Shown piece by piece: positions 59,849-64,000 of a stretch of 64,000 nucleotides of DNA. Position 1 is the stretch's first letter. Each line of letters begins with the position of its first letter. Under the pieces are notes generated by a model, which searched no databases, had not been told where the DNA came from, and saw only the letters and a list, made by a program, of their open reading frames with translations. A program made the position numbers and the translations under genes. Source of the DNA: JACRPI01 sp964385055 (GTDB lineage: Archaea > Nanobdellota > Nanobdellia > Woesearchaeales > DSVV01); the NCBI GenBank assembly GCA_964385055.1, contig CAYLMH010000004.1, positions 1 through 64,000 of the forward strand, written 5' to 3'.

Positions 59849-60628
59849 ATGACAAAACTACACAAAGACACTCGCTCTCGAACCATTGAACTCGTTTCGA
59901 GATTTACAGGCATGGATGCAGCAATTCTCTTTGATCTTTCTGATTCTGCTTGTGTTACAAGCATCTGTACAACGTTAGAACAAATAGCAGAAGATCCTGA
60001 ATCGCGAGAAACAAATCTTGCTTCTATTTGTCCTTCGACAACATTTTTTAATAGAAATCTGATAGGAGAAATCGTGTATGCATTATGCCCGAGAAATAGA
60101 GCGCCTCGAGTTTTATCCGCTGGTTGTTCAACAGGCGCTGAAGCATATTCTATCGCAATGTATTTTGCAGAAGGAGAAAGACTTGCTGAAACAACAATCG
60201 TTGGCATTGACGTCAATCCCGCAGCACTTCGCATTGCAAGAAAAGGATCATATTACAGCCTCAACATTACCGATGAGAGATTACCAATAGGGATGCAAAA
60301 AAAATATCTCCCTCAAGCTGGTGAAATGTACACTGTTGCTCCAGAAATACGGGACGCAGTGCGATTTGAGGAATGCAGTGTTCTTGATGCGGATGCTCTT
60401 GCTCGAATAGCAGATCTTCGGTTTGATGTAATTACCTGCAGAAATATCTTAAAATATTTTCCTGATCAAAATATAGAAAAAGCGATGTACAATTTGAGAG
60501 GAGTTCTGAGCACAGGAGGAATATTACTTCTTGATGTGGAGACTGAAAGAAGAATACAAAAAGCAAGAATTGAAGTTAGAGGATTTCAAAAGATTGATGC
60601 TCCAATTCCTTCGTATGTTGGGGTGTAA
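59849..60628 (+). CDS. CheR-type methyltransferase
   Basis: A 259-residue protein with the CheR fold. An N-terminal helical domain precedes CPSTTFFNRN (the CheR ETxFFR-like loop), SAGCSTGAEAYSIAM (SAM motif I, near-identical to CheR SAGCSTGEEPYS) and FDVITCRNILKYFPDQNIEKA (CheR motif IV). No chemoreceptor, CheB or CheA is visible, so the substrate is probably not a classic chemoreceptor. 27 bp after the preceding stop, 3 bp before the next gene. Confidence 0.85.
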   Translation: MTKLHKDTRSRTIELVSRFTGMDAAILFDLSDSACVTSICTTLEQIAEDPESRETNLASICPSTTFFNRNLIGEIVYALCPRNRAPRVLSAGCSTGAEAYSIAMYFAEGERLAETTIVGIDVNPAALRIARKGSYYSLNITDERLPIGMQKKYLPQAGEMYTVAPEIRDAVRFEECSVLDADALARIADLRFDVITCRNILKYFPDQNIEKAMYNLRGVLSTGGILLLDVETERRIQKARIEVRGFQKIDAPIPSYVGV

Positions 60629-60631
60629 ATA

Positions 60632-61306
60632 ATGGTTGCTGATAGATCATCTCTTGAGCAATTTCTTCTCAGAGCAGAAAAACAACTTCTTTTTCATGGC
60701 GGTGGAATTCCTGGTGTCCGACAATTTCGACCTGCTCTAAATGAAACATTTGGGCGTGGGCTTTACCTTACATCTGACAGAGAACGTGCGCACAGCTATG
60801 CGCTATTTCGCACTCAAACTGAATATGGGGGAGAATGCGATGTAGAAGACATTCCTCCAGAAGGATTTCAACCAACGTGTTATGCATTTGAAACAGATGA
60901 AACCCACTTCCTGGATTTGAGAACAGAAGAAGCAATGAAAGCAGTTCTTCCTTTTTGGAGAAAATATCTTGTTGATAATAGAGGAGAAATCCTTGAAAGT
61001 TCACGAAGATATTTCAAACCAGCTCTTGTTGAAGTTATGGTTTCTTGTGTTCTTGCAGATATGGATCGCGTCCTGCGATGGAAATTTGAACGAATAACAA
61101 GATACGCGTTTCTCGAGCCGCAGAGCTATCTTAATGAAATTCTTAGCACATATTTACAGAGTAATGGGTTTGATGGGATTATCGCAATAGAAGGAAATGA
61201 TCGAACTGGAACAAAAGAAACAAAGAAAGGGGACTCTTGGGTTGTTTTTGATCCGATGAGAGCGCGACTGGTAGAAGAGTATAAAGTAGCGAGTGTTGGT
61301 GAGTAA
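60632..61306 (+). CDS. putative ADP-ribosyltransferase-fold protein
   Basis: A 224-residue protein with ART/PARP-like features: LLFHGGGIPGV (His of the H-Y-E triad), FGRGLYLTSDRERAHSYA (the GxGLYLT/YA segment with Tyr) and a final strand SWVVFDPMRARLVEEYKV (the VVFDP pattern of toxin-type ARTs). A Glu for the triad may lie in the 195-200 region (AIEGNDRTG). No signal peptide. It starts four bases after the CheR-like gene and is two bases from the M23 gene. It would transfer ADP-ribose to a protein or nucleic acid; inference from motifs only. Confidence 0.6.
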   Translation: MVADRSSLEQFLLRAEKQLLFHGGGIPGVRQFRPALNETFGRGLYLTSDRERAHSYALFRTQTEYGGECDVEDIPPEGFQPTCYAFETDETHFLDLRTEEAMKAVLPFWRKYLVDNRGEILESSRRYFKPALVEVMVSCVLADMDRVLRWKFERITRYAFLEPQSYLNEILSTYLQSNGFDGIIAIEGNDRTGTKETKKGDSWVVFDPMRARLVEEYKVASVGE

Positions 61307-61308
61307 AA

Positions 61309-61878
61309 ATGACCTACATTCTTCCTTTTTCAACAGTTCCTGAAGTCACTCAAGGGTTCTTTGGAGGGTATAGGCGAAGATTTTTGGGAACACACAGAAA
61401 ATCTAGAACTGAAAAACATGATAGCACATACGCGATAGACTTTGGATTAGAAGAAGGAACACCGCTTCGCGCCGCTCGCGCAGGATTTCTTGCGGATTGG
61501 CGAGACTCTGGAAGACTTAATTATGCGGATTTTCTGGAATGGAATGCAAACCCTGCATTACGAAAAAGAGCAACAAAAGAAACAAATTACGTGACCATCT
61601 GCCATGATGATGGAACATTCGCTATTTACGCGCACCTTTATTTTCAAGGTGTTGATTATGAGTTAAAAGAGCGTTGGAAGAAGACAGGAAGAATGACTCG
61701 AGTAGAGCAAGGACAACCTCTTGGATGGAGCGGAAATACTGGATTATCAACAGGACCACATCTTCATCTTGTTGTTTGTAAAGGAACCCCTGCAGAATCG
61801 GTGCCTATTAGATTTGAGAATTATCAAACAACATTAGACGATAGAATCCTTTTTCCAGAATTACATGAGGGAAAATAA
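61309..61878 (+). CDS. M23 family metallopeptidase (LytM-like)
   Basis: A 189-residue zinc endopeptidase domain. Metal ligands are seen in KHDSTYAIDFGLEEGTPL (H-x6-D) and in TGPHLHLVV (HxH); GYNTGLSTG-type spacing SGNTGLSTGPHLH is classic M23. The family cuts peptide cross-bridges of bacterial peptidoglycan. No signal peptide is evident; export would need another route or the target is intracellular. In the operon with the VanX-like gene. Confidence 0.85.
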   Translation: MTYILPFSTVPEVTQGFFGGYRRRFLGTHRKSRTEKHDSTYAIDFGLEEGTPLRAARAGFLADWRDSGRLNYADFLEWNANPALRKRATKETNYVTICHDDGTFAIYAHLYFQGVDYELKERWKKTGRMTRVEQGQPLGWSGNTGLSTGPHLHLVVCKGTPAESVPIRFENYQTTLDDRILFPELHEGK

Positions 61879-61880
61879 AA

Positions 61881-62810
61881 ATGAGCAGCAAAAAAACACT
61901 TCTTGAAATAATTGCAGCAGGAGCATTTGTTAGTTTTATATCTCAATCCTCAGCAGAAGCTGCTCCTCACGCACCACAAGTCGCAGTTGTTCAAGCAACA
62001 CCACTTCCTCAACCGTTACGTCCAGTACTTACAATAACAGATGGTGATCCAACGCTTCCAACAGCATATTATTTATTTGATGTCCATTATGATCTTGATT
62101 TAGCAATTCAAGTTTCAGACGCACGATTTTTACTCTTTGATAAAATTCCAGAAGAAAGGCGTGCTGAAATAGAGCGTGGAGAAGAATTTGTGCGCAGCGC
62201 GCTTACTTGCCAGACACAAATGTACCGTACACTTGAACAGTTGCATCAAGAGAAGAAAATAAGCCTTCTTTTTGAAGAAGGAGAACAACATGGGACAGCA
62301 GTGGATTATTCTCCGTTTATCAGCAAGCCGCTTCCTGACCTGAAAACAGCTACACCTCAAGAACAGAATGATTTTTTAAGGAGAGAACTTTCAGAGATAA
62401 TTAAATATCAACTTCCTTTTGGAACAGGAGTTTTTTCTGTTCTTTACGATTTTCCTTCTTTTGGATTTGAATCAATAGACATTAATACACTTTATGAGAT
62501 AGCACACGAGGCAGAGACTGCATATAGGGCGGCATCGAGTTATTTTGTAGAACATGGTAATGATCCAACATACCTCACGTTAAAGGCAAAATATAGTACT
62601 GCCATGAAAAAAGTGGTGGCAATAGATAAACAAAGAAGTGATGCTGCGTATGATAATTCACTCTCCTTTGCAAAAGAATGGCTGCAAGAACATCCTTCTT
62701 CACCTAAAGGATATGTCGTTAACATAGGAAAAGCTCACGAACTTGATATACTTAGACGATTTATAGATAAAACACATCCAAACGCAGTATTTTATACATG
62801 TGAGGGATAA
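61881..62810 (+). CDS. hypothetical exported protein, possibly TraB/ChaN-like
   Basis: A 309-residue protein with a signal peptide (MSSKKTLLEIIAAGAFVSFI, then SAEAAP) that resembles that of the next gene. The core (YYLFDVHYDLDLAIQVSDARF, KISLLFEEGEQHGTA, and the end YVVNIGKAHELDILRRFID) has the strand-plus-H pattern seen in TraB/ChaN/EreA-like proteins, a weak match. Three-base spacing to the M23 and VanX-like genes. Confidence 0.5.
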   Translation: MSSKKTLLEIIAAGAFVSFISQSSAEAAPHAPQVAVVQATPLPQPLRPVLTITDGDPTLPTAYYLFDVHYDLDLAIQVSDARFLLFDKIPEERRAEIERGEEFVRSALTCQTQMYRTLEQLHQEKKISLLFEEGEQHGTAVDYSPFISKPLPDLKTATPQEQNDFLRRELSEIIKYQLPFGTGVFSVLYDFPSFGFESIDINTLYEIAHEAETAYRAASSYFVEHGNDPTYLTLKAKYSTAMKKVVAIDKQRSDAAYDNSLSFAKEWLQEHPSSPKGYVVNIGKAHELDILRRFIDKTHPNAVFYTCEG

Positions 62811-62812
62811 AG

Positions 62813-63556
62813 ATGACAACCAGAAGAATTTTCCTCGAAATGATTATTGCAGGCGTTCTTGTACCTCGCACTACTTTCGCAGCAACAAATCCGTTTGTCA
62901 GTGTAGAAAGATACTCTCAAAATAGAAACGCTCCTGTTCTCGTAGATCCCGTTTACGCAACAACAAGAAACTTTATGGGAAAAGTATTGCCTGGTTATGA
63001 AGCAGCAAAAGCATGGACACATCCGGAAATTGTTGAAGATCTCATTCAAGCAAATGCTACACTCAAACAATATGGACTCCAACTTCTTGTCAAAGACGCA
63101 TACAGACCCATACGAGCATCAGAAGCAATGATGCAGTGGGGAAGAGAACAAGAACAAGCAGGAAAAGGAAAACATGTTGGTACGTGGGTTGCTTATATTA
63201 ACGGAACAGAAGGGAAATATTCTGGACATAATTATGGAAGAACACTTGATGTGACTCTTGCAACACTGAACGGTCAAGAAGTTTGGATGGGTTCGCAGTT
63301 TGATGAATTTTCGCTTTATTCTGAATTTTATAACGCGCGAGACAAAAAAACAGAAGATGATACAATGGCTTTCGCAGGAAGAGGATATTTTGTACATCCA
63401 ACAAAGAATATATTGGACTTGCGAGAACTTCTCCGAACAGTGATGAGTACCTCTTTTACCCCCTACTCTTTATCAAGAGAAAATACAGCAGAATGGTGGC
63501 ATTTTAGTTCAAAGAAAATCGCTGCGACAAAAGCGTATGATGACGCGATTCAGTAA
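62813..63556 (+). CDS. VanX-like D-alanyl-D-alanine dipeptidase (M15D), Tat-exported
   Basis: A 247-residue zinc dipeptidase. The N-terminus MTTRRIFLEMIIAGVLVPRTTFA has a twin-arginine motif (TRRIFL) and hydrophobic core. The catalytic core is KDAYRPIRASEAMMQW, SGHNYGRTLDVTL (SxHxxGxxxD zinc motif) and AEWWHFSSK (ExxH). VanX cleaves D-Ala-D-Ala, a bacterial cell-wall unit that archaea do not make. Last complete gene of the operon; it follows 61881-62810 by two bases. Confidence 0.88.
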   Translation: MTTRRIFLEMIIAGVLVPRTTFAATNPFVSVERYSQNRNAPVLVDPVYATTRNFMGKVLPGYEAAKAWTHPEIVEDLIQANATLKQYGLQLLVKDAYRPIRASEAMMQWGREQEQAGKGKHVGTWVAYINGTEGKYSGHNYGRTLDVTLATLNGQEVWMGSQFDEFSLYSEFYNARDKKTEDDTMAFAGRGYFVHPTKNILDLRELLRTVMSTSFTPYSLSRENTAEWWHFSSKKIAATKAYDDAIQ

Positions 63557-63568
63557 AGAAGTGACCTC

Positions 63569-64000
63569 ATGCGACAACTCATAACAGCAAAATACCAAGC
63601 AGAATATTGGCATGACACTCATGGAGATATGTTTCACGTTGTTAGGGATATTGTTCGCACAAAATTACCTGTTCCTCTTGACATCGCAGTGATTAGTTCT
63701 CCAAGATTTCCATTTCCGTTAGAAGGAACTCCTGAAGAAGTAATTTCCGCAGAAAGAATTGATGCGCTTCTTCAAAATCTGAATAGACAATATGAAGAAC
63801 CGACGCATGGAAAACTTCACTTTCAACTCCGTGGTCTTGCGTACTATAATGAGGAGAGTTTTCCTGAATACTGCCCTCTTGATTCCATTGCAACAGATGA
63901 ACAGCATGCTTCTATAGGATTCACTGTTCGAATTATTCCTTTTTATCAGCCTTATACAGGAGAAGATAATCCTTTTTTTGGTCCAGTTACTGTAGGGCCA
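63569..64000 (+). CDS. hypothetical protein (partial, runs off the window)
   Basis: ATG 63569 follows AAGTGACCTC and opens a frame of 144 codons to the window edge with no stop. It starts MRQLITAKYQAEYWHDTHGD; the visible part is mixed alpha/beta, with no signal peptide, and two conserved-looking prolines in a TPEEVISAERIDALLQ segment. It continues the operon 12 bp after the VanX-like gene. No family recognised. Confidence 0.6.
   Translation, partial: MRQLITAKYQAEYWHDTHGDMFHVVRDIVRTKLPVPLDIAVISSPRFPFPLEGTPEEVISAERIDALLQNLNRQYEEPTHGKLHFQLRGLAYYNEESFPEYCPLDSIATDEQHASIGFTVRIIPFYQPYTGEDNPFFGPVTVGP

Overview
The window reads as a chromosome segment of an archaeon, most likely a DPANN-type lineage (Woesearchaeota/Pacearchaeota-like); the lineage is inferred, not proven. 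The archaeal evidence is the run eL43 - rpoP - pcc1 - prefoldin beta - UPF0147, transcription factor E alpha, MBF1 with an N-terminal zinc ribbon, archaeal-type GluRS, TruD, a type IA topoisomerase, FtsZ, a pilin-like protein and tRNAs with bulge-helix-bulge introns. Many genes have a TATA box (TTTAWATA/TTTATAAA) centred about 27 bp before the start codon and no room for a leader, so leaderless transcripts look common. Others use a GGTG-type Shine-Dalgarno. A 10-N scaffold gap lies at 19288-19297.

Layout. 1-9600: alpha/beta hydrolase, truncated Hel308-like helicase, small zinc finger, PCD, a three-gene minus-strand operon for a surface protein with a pilin-like anchor, and a frameshifted B12-type radical SAM gene. 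9.7-19.4 kb: topA, YbjQ, an intron-containing class II tRNA, uppP, a PurD-like ATP-grasp, TerC/DUF475, a thioredoxin-domain YyaL protein and two thioredoxin-fold [2Fe-2S] proteins. 19.4-31.3 kb: membrane and coiled-coil proteins, two secreted caspase-fold proteins around a methyltransferase, gltX, a second intron-containing class II tRNA, ParA, a GT39-like membrane glycosyltransferase and a CheY-like receiver. 32-38 kb: a PRC/MgtE_N/CBS protein coupled to an NRAMP-type transporter, purC and purB. 39-52 kb: YgfZ-like, ParA-like, DUF1385, pilin, TFE, MBF1, DEAD-box helicase, truD and ftsZ. 52.3-54 kb: tRNA-Pro and the ribosomal/rpoP/KEOPS/prefoldin run. 54-64 kb: mostly unknown genes ending in a compact operon with a CheR-like methyltransferase, an ADP-ribosyltransferase-like protein, an M23 peptidase and a Tat-type VanX-like D-Ala-D-Ala dipeptidase.

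The most unusual content is non-coding. (1) Two tRNA-like genes (12484-12605, 28233-28346) carry long variable arms, G73 and a BHB intron. Both splice to the same loop CTGATGA, anticodon GAU with G37, which is neither a normal Ile nor a normal Ser tRNA. Both sit behind the same 108-bp palindromic upstream element. (2) Three twin-hairpin elements (7476-7563, 32151-32249, 46085-46175) have arms of unrelated sequence but the same geometry, and the two loops of each element are complementary to each other. Each lies just upstream of a promoter. (3) The 3' end of tRNA-Pro is duplicated and inverted in a palindromic block at 52389-52543. (4) Several dispersed intergenic repeats and a candidate small RNA are present.

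On the protein side, the paired secreted caspase-like proteins with repeat arrays and the peptidoglycan-hydrolase/ART operon are the best candidates for interaction with other cells.
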